A stretch of 64,000 nucleotides of DNA, from assembly GCA_902589825.1 (NCBI GenBank), contig CACIUL010000007.1, forward strand, positions 1 through 64,000, read 5' to 3'. Shown piece by piece: positions 53,427-63,453 of this stretch; the first letter of the stretch is position 1; each line of letters begins with the position of its first letter. A program made the position numbers and the translations under genes. This DNA is from an uncultured Verrucomicrobiota bacterium. GTDB taxonomy: Bacteria > Verrucomicrobiota > Verrucomicrobiia > Verrucomicrobiales > DEV007. The notes beneath the pieces were generated by a model. It was not told the origin of the DNA and did not search any database. It saw nothing but the letters and a program-made list of their open reading frames with translations.

Positions 53427-56335
53427 ACACCGTGAAACGCTGGTCAGGCTCATGTCCATGCTGCTGGCTTGCAGTTGCGCTCCTCTTCTTGCTGCCCTCT
53501 TGCAGCAAAACAAAACAGCAGGACGGTCAGCCACCTGTTGAGGATAATGGCAGCCCGGCTTCAAAAGCAGAAGCCTCAAGCCTCGAGGAAAGTGAGCGGA
53601 GGGCAGCTTTGGCTGAAAGCCTGCTGAAGAAAATAGCAGCGGGAATGGCGGGCGGGCGTGTTCCTCCGGGCAGCAAGCCACTTCCGGAACCCGCCTTGCA
53701 GATTGCCGCTAAATTCCGGGGATCAGGTCTCGATAGCCAACACAGCGAAGCCCATGTGTTCCAGATCACCAACAGTAAAGACAAATTTTCCGCCCGCGCC
53801 AGGATTGAGCTGAAGGCACAGCTGGCAAGCGGGCAATTAGGTTCCGTTGTCGGGCAGCTAGGTGCTCAATGGCATGTAAATGATGATGACTCTCTCAGCC
53901 TGGAGAGCTTCACGCACGCTTCTTTCCAGCCCTTGGTTGAAAGCCCGGCAGCATGGTTTACTGAACAAACCGAATCAGTCATCGGCAACGAGCCCGGTTT
54001 TCTGCAACACCTTTCCCGTGGTCTCGATTACTGGATTTCGCGCATCGAGTCAGCACATGGCATTGATGCCTTTATCCGTAATGGCATGGCGCTCGGTGAT
54101 GTTGATGGAGACAACCGGGATGATGTCTATATCTGCCAGCCCGGGGGACTGCCCAACCGGCTCTTTATTCATCAGGCTGATGACACGGTCAGGGAAATCG
54201 ATGCAGGAGTTGGAATCCTCGACCACACAAGTGCTGCGCTCTTTTTGGACATCGACAATGACGGTGACCAGGACCTTGTCCTCGCAACCCCTGCCGGTAT
54301 CAGCCTGCTGGAAAATGAAGGTTCACTCAGCTTTGCTGCCCGTGGTGTGCTGCGCACCAACAGTGCTGATTGTCATGCGCTGGCAGCTGCCGACTACAAC
54401 ATGGATGGCAACCTCGACATATATATCACCTTTGCCCTTGGTGATCGCCTTGGGGATGAGGATGAAAACCGTTTTCTCTTCCATGATGCCCGGGATGGCG
54501 GCGAAAACCAGCTGTTCCGTGGCGATGGCAACTGGTCATTTACCGAGGTAACAGGGCAAACCAATCTTGGCCAGGACAATGACAGGCACAGCCTTGCCGC
54601 CATGTGGCATGATTTTGACCTTGATGGAGACCCTGACCTGTATGTCGCCAATGACTACGGCGCTAACCAGCTTTACCGTAATGACTTGGGCGAGGGAGGA
54701 AACCGGGCCTTCACCGAAATTGCCGCCATGGTTGGTGTTGAGGACAAGGGTGCCGGGATGTCAGCAAGCTGGGGAGACTTCAACCGGGATGGCCTTCCCG
54801 ACCTCTATGTTGGTAACATGTATTCCAATGCCGGATCACGGATCACTTCACAGCCGGATTTCCCAATGGCACAGGATCATGGCCTGCTTGCCATCTACCG
54901 ACGTTTTGCAAAAGGCAATACCCTGCTAAGTCAGGCGGAGCCGAACCAGTTCTCTGAACAGGACGGAGTGGCCGCAATGGGTCGATGGGCATGGAGCAGC
55001 GTATTCGCCGATTTAGACAATGACGGCTGGGAAGACCTCTTTGTGGCCAACGGTTACATTACCTCTACTGAACCCGAGGACTTGTGAAGTTTCTTCTGGC
55101 GGCAGGTCGTGCCGCTCGGCAATTCCGGTTCCAGTCCCGGCCTCGTGCGGTCCAACCCGGCCCAGGATTTAATTGAATCCGTTCGGCGTGGCAGCTCATT
55201 TTCCGGCAATGAACGGCACGTGGTCTATCAAAATAACAAGGGGAATGGCTTCTCCGATATCTCCGGGGTTTCCGGCCTTGACCTTCCTGATGACGGGCGT
55301 GCCGCCTGCTTTACCGACTGGGACAATGACGGTGACCTCGACCTCTGGGTCAACAACCGTAACGCTCCTCAAATCCGCTTTTTCCGCAACAACAACCCGG
55401 CCAAAATGCAGGGACTAACGGTGAAGCTTGTTGGCAAATCCTGTTCCCTTGATGCCATTGGAGCCCGTGTCATTCTTTACCTCAAGGGGCAAAAACCACA
55501 GACAAAATCGGTGACGGCCGGTTCAGGATTCCTAGCCCAGTCATCAAAAACCCTGCATTTCGGTCTTCAGGAAAATATCCCTATTGAGAAACTCGTTATT
55601 CATTGGCCCGGGTCGAAAATGGAAACCCACGCCGGTATTTCAGCCGGGAGTTACGTCATCGCGCAGGGTGAACCTCCCCGTGCGCTGACGCTCAAGGATC
55701 CCGCACCTGGAAAGGCGCCCGCACCCGCTGAGCACGGTGCGGGTCGCACATTTCTCGCACAGCGCCTGCCGGTCAAAACCGTATTTCCAACCCCTGTCGG
55801 CACCACCCGCGAGCCTTCCCTGGTCGTGCTCGCCAGTGAAGATTGCCAGCAGTGCAAAAGTCAGCTTGGCAAGTGGCAGGAAAGTCCCCCGGAAGGGCTC
55901 ATCCCGAGTGTCTATTATATGGAAAAGTTACAGGATGAAAGACCTATACTCTTACAACTCGCCCGGCTGGTGCATGATCATTTTTTCTACATTACGGATC
56001 GCTCCCTGCAAACCCCGCTGTCATTCCTGATTGATCCTGAAGGACGCCTCTGCGCAATTTACCGTGGCCAAGTTAATGATGCCATCCTGAAAAAGGACTT
56101 GGCCGGTCTGAAAATTCAAGGTGAAGAGTTGCGTCTGGCCTCCCTGCCGTTTCCTGGACAGTGGCAAAGTGGCACGGTGCCAAGGGCGGAACCACTGGCC
56201 TTTGTCGAGGAGCTTCTCGATGCCGGCCTGCTTGGCCCGGCACGTCTGTATATCAACGAATACAGGCCATTACTCGAGCCTGATGAATTCTTTCCGCAGC
56301 TCTTGGCTCGTCTTCAGTCCATGGAAAACAGGTAA
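53423..56335 (+). CDS. CRTAC1/UnbV-type lipoprotein, probable selenoprotein (UGA = Sec555)
   Basis: A single 970-residue reading frame interrupted only by an in-frame UGA at 55085-55087; a conventional reading would split it into 53423-55087 and a headless 3' ORF. The lipoprotein signal ends in LLPSC. Seven calcium-type FG-GAP/VCBS loops follow, e.g. DVDGDNRDD, DIDNDGDQD, DYNMDGNLD and DWDNDGDLD; the last lies after the UGA, so the repeat domain continues across it. An UnbV/ASPIC domain spans about 665-750 (IGARVILYLKG, LHFGL, LVIHWPGS). The C-terminal 200 residues look thioredoxin-like, with CQQC (808-811) and a cis-Pro-like TPLSFLIDPEGR. UGA lies between EDL and SFFWRQVV, followed by a SECIS-like hairpin. 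The sec genes are not in the window. A nonsense mutation is the alternative. Confidence 0.85.
55085..55119 (+). promoter_or_regulatory. UGA codon with bacterial SECIS-like hairpin
   Basis: After UGA (55085-55087) a hairpin is formed by GGCGGCA (55098-55104) and UGCCGCU (55110-55116): seven pairs, the outermost G-U, with the five-base loop GGUCG. The apical GG-U-C and the 17-base distance from UGA to loop fit the bacterial SECIS rules. The heptamer GCAGGUC equals the one at the tip of the E. coli fdhF SECIS, where the distance is 18 bases. Confidence 0.82.
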
Positions 56336-56368
56336 GCGTTAGCCTTTCAGGGCATTGCAAACCCGGAT

Positions 56369-56404
56369 AAAAAAAGCGGGCAGCTTCGCAAAGCTGCCCG
56401 CTTT
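56369..56404. terminator. Bidirectional terminator between convergent genes
   Basis: AAAGCGGGCAGCTT (56373-56386) and its exact complement AAGCTGCCCGCTTT (56391-56404) form a 14-bp stem with loop CGCA. A-rich sequence precedes and T-rich sequence ends it, so it can act on both the selenoprotein transcript and the EF-G transcript. Confidence 0.88.
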
Positions 56405-56444
56405 ATGTTGATGGGGAACGGGGTTGAAAATAGACAGTTGCCGG

Positions 56445-58532
56445 CTATTTCTTGGCAGCTTCCCTCTCAGCCACCTCCGCAATCACCTTTTCTGAAATAT
56501 TCTTCGGGCAAGGGGAATAGTGGTCAAATTCCATAGAGAATTGGCCCCGTCCCGATGTCATGGTGCGCAAGTCACCAATATATCCAAACATTTCACTCAG
56601 CGGAGCCTCACCTTTAACACGAATGCCAGTGGGCGTGGTGTCCTGTGATGAAATCATTCCGCGCCGGCGGTTTAAGTCGCCGATCACGTCGCCGACATTA
56701 TCCTCAGGTGTAAACACATCCAGCTTCATGATTGGCTCCAGGAGCTGTGCGCCGGCTTTGGGCATTGACTGCCTGTAGGCAGCCTTGGCGGCAATTTCAA
56801 AGGCAATGGCCGATGAGTCCACGGCATGGAATCCGCCGTCAACAAGGGTGATTTTAAGGTCCAGGCAGGGGAATCCCGCAAGGACACCTTTCTCAGTTGA
56901 TACTTTCCATCCCTTCTCCACGGCCGGGATAAACTCCTTGGGCACGTTTCCTCCTACAATCTTGGATTCAAATTCAAAGCCAAAACCGGGTTCCTGCGGT
57001 TCAATGACATAGTCGATCTTCGCATACTGTCCGGATCCACCAGATTGCTTCTTGTGCGTGTAGGAATCCTCCAGGCGCTGGGTAACCGTTTCCCGGTAGG
57101 CGACCTGCGGGGCACCCGCCACTACCTCAACCCCATGGGTGCGTTTCAGGATATCGATCTTGATATCGAGGTGCAGCTCACCCATGCCCTTGAGGATCGT
57201 CTCCCCGGAATCCTGGTCCGTCTCGACATAGAAGGAGGGGTCCTCCTTGACCATCTTGCCGATGGCTAGGCCGAGTTTCTCGGAGGCCGCCGTGTCCTTT
57301 GGAGCAACAGCAATGGATATCACCGGATCCGGAAACACCATTGGTTCCAGTGTCGCAGGCTGCTTGGGATCACAGAGCGTGTGTCCTGTCTGGACATTCT
57401 TAAGCCCCACCAGGGCAACAATGTCACCGGCCTGCGCCGAATCCAGGTCTTCCCGCGAATCCGCATGCATCTCGACAATGCGACCCACGCGTTCCTCTTT
57501 GCCGGTAAATGTGTTCAGGATACCGGTTCCTTTCTGCAACACCCCAGAATAAATCCTCGTGAATGTCAGTGCCCCGTATTGGTCGTCCATGATCTTGAAG
57601 GCCAATGCACGCAATGGCTTGTCCTTGTCGACAATGGCAAACTCTCCCGTCTCGTTACCCTCAAGGTCAACCTCCGGCTGGGGCTTCACCTCGGTCGGGC
57701 TCGGCAGATAATCGATCACCGCATTAAGTATCAGCTGGATCCCCTTGTTCTTGAATGCCGACCCGCAATAGGTCGGGAAGAAGTCAAGGTTGATGGTGCC
57801 TTTGCGAATGCACTTCTTGATGGTGTCGATATCCGGTTCTTCTCCCTCGAGATACTTTTCCATCGCCTCATCATCCTGCTCCACGGCAGTTTCAATGAGC
57901 TCAGTGCGGTATTGCGCCGCCTTTTCCTTGAGGTCCTCAGGAATGTCGGTGATCTCAAAGTTTTCCGGCTGTCCGGAATCATCCCAGACATACGCCTTCT
58001 GGCTGAGGATATCGACAACGCCTACAAAGCTGTCCTCGAACCCGATCGGAATGGTCATCACCAGGGGATTGGCGGCAAGGATATTCTTGACCTGATCAAC
58101 CACCCGGTAGAAATCCGCTCCAAGCCGGTCCAGCTTGTTGACAAAAATAAGCCGGGCTACCCCGGAGTCGTTTGCGTAGCGCCAATTGGTTTCCGACTGT
58201 GGCTCAACACCGCCTGAGCCGCAAAAAACACCAACTCCTCCATCAAGAACCTTGAGTGATCGATACACCTCAATGGTAAAGTCAACGTGGCCGGGAGTGT
58301 CGATGATATTGAACCGGTGATCATCCCAGAAGCAGGTCGTGGCTGCTGACTGAATGGTAATACCCCGCTCCTGCTCCTGATCCATGAAGTCGGTAGTGGC
58401 CGCACCGTCATGAACTTCGCCGATTTTATGGATTTTGCCGGTCAACTTCAGGATGCGCTCGGTAGTGGTGGTCTTACCCGCATCGACGTGCGCAAAGATT
58501 CCAATGTTCCGGTATTTGGAGAGATCAGACAT
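56445..58532 (-). CDS. Elongation factor G, EF-G2-type paralogue
   Basis: A 695-residue translational GTPase. The start [23 protein letters not shown] at 58532 is chosen over an ATG 11 codons upstream. G1 is AHVDAGKT, G3 [12 protein letters not shown] and G4 NKLD. The stretch [20 protein letters not shown], and in general the wording of domain I, matches the EF-G2 variant of gamma-proteobacteria rather than the str-operon FusA. There is no rpsL, rpsG or tuf next to it, so it is probably a second EF-G. Domains II-V are complete ([16 protein letters not shown] near the end). Possible roles are ribosome recycling or slow-growth translation. Confidence 0.93.
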   Translation of the reverse strand: MSDLSKYRNIGIFAHVDAGKTTTTERILKLTGKIHKIGEVHDGAATTDFMDQEQERGITIQSAATTCFWDDHRFNIIDTPGHVDFTIEVYRSLKVLDGGVGVFCGSGGVEPQSETNWRYANDSGVARLIFVNKLDRLGADFYRVVDQVKNILAANPLVMTIPIGFEDSFVGVVDILSQKAYVWDDSGQPENFEITDIPEDLKEKAAQYRTELIETAVEQDDEAMEKYLEGEEPDIDTIKKCIRKGTINLDFFPTYCGSAFKNKGIQLILNAVIDYLPSPTEVKPQPEVDLEGNETGEFAIVDKDKPLRALAFKIMDDQYGALTFTRIYSGVLQKGTGILNTFTGKEERVGRIVEMHADSREDLDSAQAGDIVALVGLKNVQTGHTLCDPKQPATLEPMVFPDPVISIAVAPKDTAASEKLGLAIGKMVKEDPSFYVETDQDSGETILKGMGELHLDIKIDILKRTHGVEVVAGAPQVAYRETVTQRLEDSYTHKKQSGGSGQYAKIDYVIEPQEPGFGFEFESKIVGGNVPKEFIPAVEKGWKVSTEKGVLAGFPCLDLKITLVDGGFHAVDSSAIAFEIAAKAAYRQSMPKAGAQLLEPIMKLDVFTPEDNVGDVIGDLNRRRGMISSQDTTPTGIRVKGEAPLSEMFGYIGDLRTMTSGRGQFSMEFDHYSPCPKNISEKVIAEVAEREAAKK

Positions 58533-58700
58533 AATTTTTAAAAAGAAGCGCCCCCCATAGTCCAAAAATCATCAAAATTCAACGAATAATGCGCTTATCT
58601 GCCTATTCTTATTGGAAAAAAGGGTAGATTTCCGGATTAAACAGTGCGCCAGCTTTCCATGCCTGTCCTGAGGGAATGGGGAAGCCCGGGCGCAGAAAAC

Positions 58701-61700
58701 TCAATCGCCGGCCAGCTGCTGCTGGAGGAAAGCCAAAAGGTCGGCCATATCCGAATGCTCCATTCCTGCCTCCAGCCCGGCAGGCATTGCTGATTTGCCG
58801 GTACTCAGGATCGCCTTCAGCACAGGGCGTGCGATGATCCTCTCGGATCCGTCCATGAGCTTCATCACGATGCTGTTGGCCGTCTCTGTTACGATCATCC
58901 CGTATACACTTTCCCCCTCGTGCAGCATTGCGTTATAGCCCAGATAACGGGGCTCAACGGAACGGCTGGGATCAAGCAGGGAAACGAGCAAATCTTCCCG
59001 GGAACGGTTGGTGATGGTCTTCAGGTCCGGGCCAATCCCGCGCCCCAGCTCTCCGAGCTGATGGCAGGTTGCACAACGCGCAAGAAAATGATCCCGACCC
59101 CTGTCCGGATCCCCTTGAATGGACAGGGCGGATCTGAATGCCTTAACGACCCTTGCCCGGTCATTATCGGCCACGTGCCGGAAAAGTTTCCTTGCGCGTT
59201 CCTGCAGCGGGGCAGCCTTGTTCGCCAGTAGGCGCTGGCGCGAGCCGGCACTGATTTCAGAAGGCTGTATCGTGCCTGCCTCCAAACCTGAAAGCAGCTG
59301 ATCAACTGCGCCTTCCCTGGATAACAAGACTTCCTCGACCGCGTTTCGTCCTGCTGGCCCAAGATATTGCCATTGATCCATCATCCGCTTTTCCTCATTG
59401 ATCCGGCCCAGCAGCCTAATCGCCGCCGCCTGCAGCTGCAGGGAATGCTGTGCGCTAAGAAGTTTCATCGCAAGGTCGATACCGGCTTTGCCCAGCAGGT
59501 CCATGGCAGCAACGCGCTCTGTATCGCTTTTGGTTTCATCAGCGGCAGCCTCAAGGGCGAGGGAACCGACGTGCCGCCTCCAGGCAGACGGGGCCTCAGC
59601 CAGTATGCGCCATTTCACCTCTCCCTTCCGCCCCGCAAGAAGGCTCTTTGTAATTTTACCCGCTGCCTCAGGATCATTTATACTCATCTTCATCAGGCCG
59701 ATAACCAACGCTTCACTCAGGTCGCCGGCTGCGGCTACCAGAGCCTTGTAATGCGGCACTGCAGAACTCAAGACGGCTGCCGCCATATATGGATTTGAGC
59801 CATCTCTTCGGGCAATGTCGACTAAGGCCCCGCCGGCCTGGTCATCTTCAAATTCCCCGAGGCTGAAAGCTGCCTGCAAGCGGACCTTGGCATCCGGGTC
59901 ATTGGCGGCATCAAGCAATCCCGAGTTTAGAACCGGCAGTGTTTCGGACATCCGCAGGCCCAGTCGCCGTAATCCGGGGCTATCCGACTTCAAGGCGGAC
60001 TCTATGCGGTTCACATCCCACGTTTGCCTCGTGCCGTTTCGGAACGATTCCCTTCCGGCAATGTCTCTGGCAATCCCGTTTGGGGAGTCACTCTCTGCAG
60101 GCCTCCATGGATGCCTGGCCCCGACCTTGCTGACACGGTAAATCCGACCCTTTCCCTGCCCTGAGTAATAATGCGGCTTGAGTTCCCTCTTGCCCTCGGG
60201 CGGCAACCATTGCGGGTGCTCTATCATATAACGATACATGTCCACTACCCAGAGGGAGCCATCTGGTGCCGTTCGCGACATTACCGGGCGGCACCAGCGG
60301 TCCTCCGAAGCAAAAAAATCCAGTTTGCCGTCAGGAGCGCGCTGCGCTGTAAAGCTGAAGCCTTCAGCCAGCAAGGTGTGTCGCTGCACGAGATTGGAAA
60401 AAGGCTCACAAGTAAATGCTATTAACTTTCCCTCTGAGCGGGGAAAGAGGACATTGTCGCGATAGATGGCGATCCCGCAGGCAGACGTGTAGCGACCAAC
60501 ATGGTCAAACCCGTGAAAACGCTTTTGTGCTTTGCTCGCAGCAAAGACCGCTGGCTGGCGGCCACGCAACATCTTTCTGGGATCAGGAGCCGGAACGTCC
60601 GGGTTGCGCCCGAGGTAACGATCGTCCAGAACGTAATGCCAAAGTGGATGGGCATTCTGCACGCCAAACCAGTTGCCGTCATCATCCCTGACCCTGCCAA
60701 ATTGTGAAGGCCCGGAAACCGGCTCAAAAGATCCATCCGGCCGAAACCGGAAATCCCTCGCTCCCAGCTTCACTTCCTTGCCTGTCTTTGTGCATTTGAT
60801 AAGGGTATTGACGCCAAACCCGGCATGATGCCCTCCACTGGCACAGTAAATCCAGCCATCAAGTCCCCAGCGCAAGCCATTGACACGGAGCTGCTGGTTA
60901 CCCTGCATAAAATCGGTGAACCAAGTCTGTCTTTCATCTGCCCGGCCGTCATTATCATGGTCTTCCGCAAAGAAAATTTCCCCCCCGGCCGTCACAATCA
61001 CGCCTTTACCCCATGCCATTACACCAGTTGGATAATTCACCCCATCGATGAATACCTGCCGTTGATCAGGGCGATGATCCCCATCCACATCTATCAATCT
61101 GACAATTCTTCCTGCATGCCCATTTTCCGCTGAGGGGTAGTCCGCCATTTCCGCCACCCAGATTGAGCCATCAGCTGCCCAGTCAATGGCAACCGGGTCC
61201 ATGACCAATGGCTCGGCCGCTACCAACTCCGCCTTGAAGCCCTTGGGAACATGCACTTTGCGAAGGCTTTGCTTTGCAGGCAAAGGCAATGAATCAGGCG
61301 ACCTGACGATTCCCGCACTCTCAAAAAGGGCGCCGACTTCAACCGGGCTCAAGGTCCTGTTGAAGAGTGCTGCCTCATCCAGGCGTCCTTCAAAATTTGC
61401 AAAGTTATCGTTTCGACCACCAATAAAGACGTCATCAGCCTTCCCGTAGGTTGGCTTTAAAGTCCCGCCAATCTCCTTCCTGCCGTTGAGATAAGCCTCC
61501 ACATGCTCGCCGCGACGGACGAATACCAGGTGATACCACCGGTCCTTGCTGAGCACTTGCTTGCCCTCGAGGAGCTTATTTTCCTGGTTGCCGTTGAAAA
61601 TAATCAGGCGTCCGCGCGCATGTGCCGTGCCTCCAACCCCGACATGGTCGCCGGGTGCCGCGGTATTATCCGCCTCGCCCCTTGAGAAAAAATACCCGGT

Positions 61701-63386
61701 TACCGGGCGGGCATCAGTGCGTAAGCCGTTCCAGAACCACATGGATACCGAGTATTCATCTCCCAGGTTGGCCTTGGTCACCACTCTTCCCCCGGCAAAG
61801 TGCGCACTTCGACTTTTGTGCTGTTCTGGAAAACCGGTACCTGAAACACCGGGCAGGTGACACAACACCCCGGGTTCAAATTCTTCGCCTGGCTCAAGGT
61901 CGCCTAATGACCAGCTTTTCAATGGGCGCAACCGCTCAATGGCGCGGGCAAACCCGCCACGGAGCTCCATATAGGTTTTGCGCTTTTTTTCAGACAAACG
62001 CTCAAGCATACCCAGAAGCGTTGCCGTGATCTTGCCCTCAGCCGCCACTTCCAGTCCCGCAGTAACCGATGGCCATGTGGTATACCCCCCCAGAAAATGC
62101 TGCTCAGCGGGGGGGATATATCCTTCAGCCCCGTTTGCCAGCTCGATGTTCATGGTCGTTGCAAACGGGCTCAGGGCCTTGAGTTTCAAGCCGGTCAGGG
62201 CGTAGACCTCATTGGGCATGGCGGTAATGCAGAAATCGCCGGCCCTGATCGCCTGTAGCACCACTTCCGCTTCCGGGTTTTCATGAAGGTGAATGGCCTG
62301 TTTGGCGTAAACCTCCGGCCGGTTTCTTGGTTTGCCGCCCGGCATTTTGCCGACAACTGCGCGAGCCCACTCAAGCCTTTTGCTGTCTGGAACGCGCCTT
62401 TTTATTGCCATGCGCACCTCGTCCATCTTTAAAGGCAGCTCATCATGATATTCTATGCCCGCAAGGGCTTGCTCTGTAAGGTCAGCTAGGCCGGCAACAT
62501 AATCCTTCATACTGATCTGACTTTCCCCTCGAGTTTTCCGGTAATCAGCGCGCCAGACATCGCCGCTGGTGCCCTGTGAAAGGGCCACAACATATGCATT
62601 GTTCTTTGCCCCGGAGCGCTCGGTTAACTCCCTGCAATACTTGCCAAAATAGTCAGCCGAAATACCGGCATGCCCGCTGAAATAGTGCATCGCAAAATTG
62701 CCGAGCAACGCGAGGGGGCTTCCGTCGAGGGAGACAACAGAAAACAAGGTAAACCAGGGATCAGTCGGACCCGATTCCCCGGTGCCCGCCGGATTCTGGT
62801 AGCCGGGATGCATGTTGGCACGAATGGTTTTGTTGCCAAAGGGGTCAACACCTTTGCCCGGCCAGACCACCCAGCGCCTCGGCTTGGTATACTTTGAGCC
62901 GTCGAAAACCGCCCACCCGGCCTTTGCCGGGCGCATTGCGGCATGAGCCTGAATAATGGACTGGGCAATCCTTGCCGGCAGAAATGCGGTGTATTTTTTG
63001 TCAAGATCCGTACCCAGGCACAGGTCCATTACGCTTGGGGCACTATGTGTGTGGGTGGCACAAATAAGGATTTTTTCAGGAGCTATGCCGGTCTTTGCGG
63101 CAGCCAGCCGCTTGGCTTCATCACACAACCCGGTTGGGATCATGCAATTGTCCACCACGGCAATCACGATGGTCTCGCCTCTGCTGGAAAGGGCAATCGA
63201 GCGGCAATTAAGCCGATCGGCGATAATCCTCACTTCACGGCTCAAGAAACCGCCATTGACGATAACCGGCACCTCTCGGGGCGTGATATCAACCACTGCA
63301 GCACCCGCCTTGAGGCCTGCAGCAAAGCTGCTTGACCCATGAAGGCCACAAACCAGCAAAAACCCGCCAATTATTAATCCCCGCAT
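58701..63386 (-). CDS. Giant secreted fusion: ceramidase-like, LamG, PVC dehydrogenase, HEAT, cytochrome c
   Basis: A 1561-residue exported protein; the start MRGLIIGGFLLVCGLHGSSS at 63386 gives a signal peptide, whereas an ORF extension overlaps rapA. Residues 25-470 resemble neutral/alkaline ceramidase (LKAGAAVVDITPREVPV, ICATHTHSAPSVMDL with zinc His, FAMHYFSGHAG). A LamG/concanavalin-like domain covers about 529-692 (DRWYHLVFVRRGEHVEAYLNG). A PVC dehydrogenase propeller follows (about 707-1095: GFKAELVAAEPLVMDPVAIDW, DVDGDHRPDQ). HEAT repeats come next, and the cytochrome CATCH (C1438, C1441, H1442) with GPDLKT ends the protein. Enzyme combination in one polypeptide suggests sequential lipid or glycan deacylation and oxidation; activity is inferred. 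Confidence 0.85.
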   Translation of the reverse strand: MRGLIIGGFLLVCGLHGSSSFAAGLKAGAAVVDITPREVPVIVNGGFLSREVRIIADRLNCRSIALSSRGETIVIAVVDNCMIPTGLCDEAKRLAAAKTGIAPEKILICATHTHSAPSVMDLCLGTDLDKKYTAFLPARIAQSIIQAHAAMRPAKAGWAVFDGSKYTKPRRWVVWPGKGVDPFGNKTIRANMHPGYQNPAGTGESGPTDPWFTLFSVVSLDGSPLALLGNFAMHYFSGHAGISADYFGKYCRELTERSGAKNNAYVVALSQGTSGDVWRADYRKTRGESQISMKDYVAGLADLTEQALAGIEYHDELPLKMDEVRMAIKRRVPDSKRLEWARAVVGKMPGGKPRNRPEVYAKQAIHLHENPEAEVVLQAIRAGDFCITAMPNEVYALTGLKLKALSPFATTMNIELANGAEGYIPPAEQHFLGGYTTWPSVTAGLEVAAEGKITATLLGMLERLSEKKRKTYMELRGGFARAIERLRPLKSWSLGDLEPGEEFEPGVLCHLPGVSGTGFPEQHKSRSAHFAGGRVVTKANLGDEYSVSMWFWNGLRTDARPVTGYFFSRGEADNTAAPGDHVGVGGTAHARGRLIIFNGNQENKLLEGKQVLSKDRWYHLVFVRRGEHVEAYLNGRKEIGGTLKPTYGKADDVFIGGRNDNFANFEGRLDEAALFNRTLSPVEVGALFESAGIVRSPDSLPLPAKQSLRKVHVPKGFKAELVAAEPLVMDPVAIDWAADGSIWVAEMADYPSAENGHAGRIVRLIDVDGDHRPDQRQVFIDGVNYPTGVMAWGKGVIVTAGGEIFFAEDHDNDGRADERQTWFTDFMQGNQQLRVNGLRWGLDGWIYCASGGHHAGFGVNTLIKCTKTGKEVKLGARDFRFRPDGSFEPVSGPSQFGRVRDDDGNWFGVQNAHPLWHYVLDDRYLGRNPDVPAPDPRKMLRGRQPAVFAASKAQKRFHGFDHVGRYTSACGIAIYRDNVLFPRSEGKLIAFTCEPFSNLVQRHTLLAEGFSFTAQRAPDGKLDFFASEDRWCRPVMSRTAPDGSLWVVDMYRYMIEHPQWLPPEGKRELKPHYYSGQGKGRIYRVSKVGARHPWRPAESDSPNGIARDIAGRESFRNGTRQTWDVNRIESALKSDSPGLRRLGLRMSETLPVLNSGLLDAANDPDAKVRLQAAFSLGEFEDDQAGGALVDIARRDGSNPYMAAAVLSSAVPHYKALVAAAGDLSEALVIGLMKMSINDPEAAGKITKSLLAGRKGEVKWRILAEAPSAWRRHVGSLALEAAADETKSDTERVAAMDLLGKAGIDLAMKLLSAQHSLQLQAAAIRLLGRINEEKRMMDQWQYLGPAGRNAVEEVLLSREGAVDQLLSGLEAGTIQPSEISAGSRQRLLANKAAPLQERARKLFRHVADNDRARVVKAFRSALSIQGDPDRGRDHFLARCATCHQLGELGRGIGPDLKTITNRSREDLLVSLLDPSRSVEPRYLGYNAMLHEGESVYGMIVTETANSIVMKLMDGSERIIARPVLKAILSTGKSAMPAGLEAGMEHSDMADLLAFLQQQLAGD

Positions 63387-63453
63387 AAACGAGAGTTTAC
63401 CCCCAAATGCACACAGCCTGTGAACTTTTTTCCGCGCTCGCAAGCAACCGGTT

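Noticed and set aside
53423-55087. Gene truncated by a nonsense codon, with a separate downstream gene at 55109
   Set aside because: The downstream part has no start or ribosome-binding site of its own, begins inside the repeat domain, stays in the same frame, and the UGA is followed by a SECIS-like hairpin at the right spacing. A mutation cannot be fully excluded without homologues.
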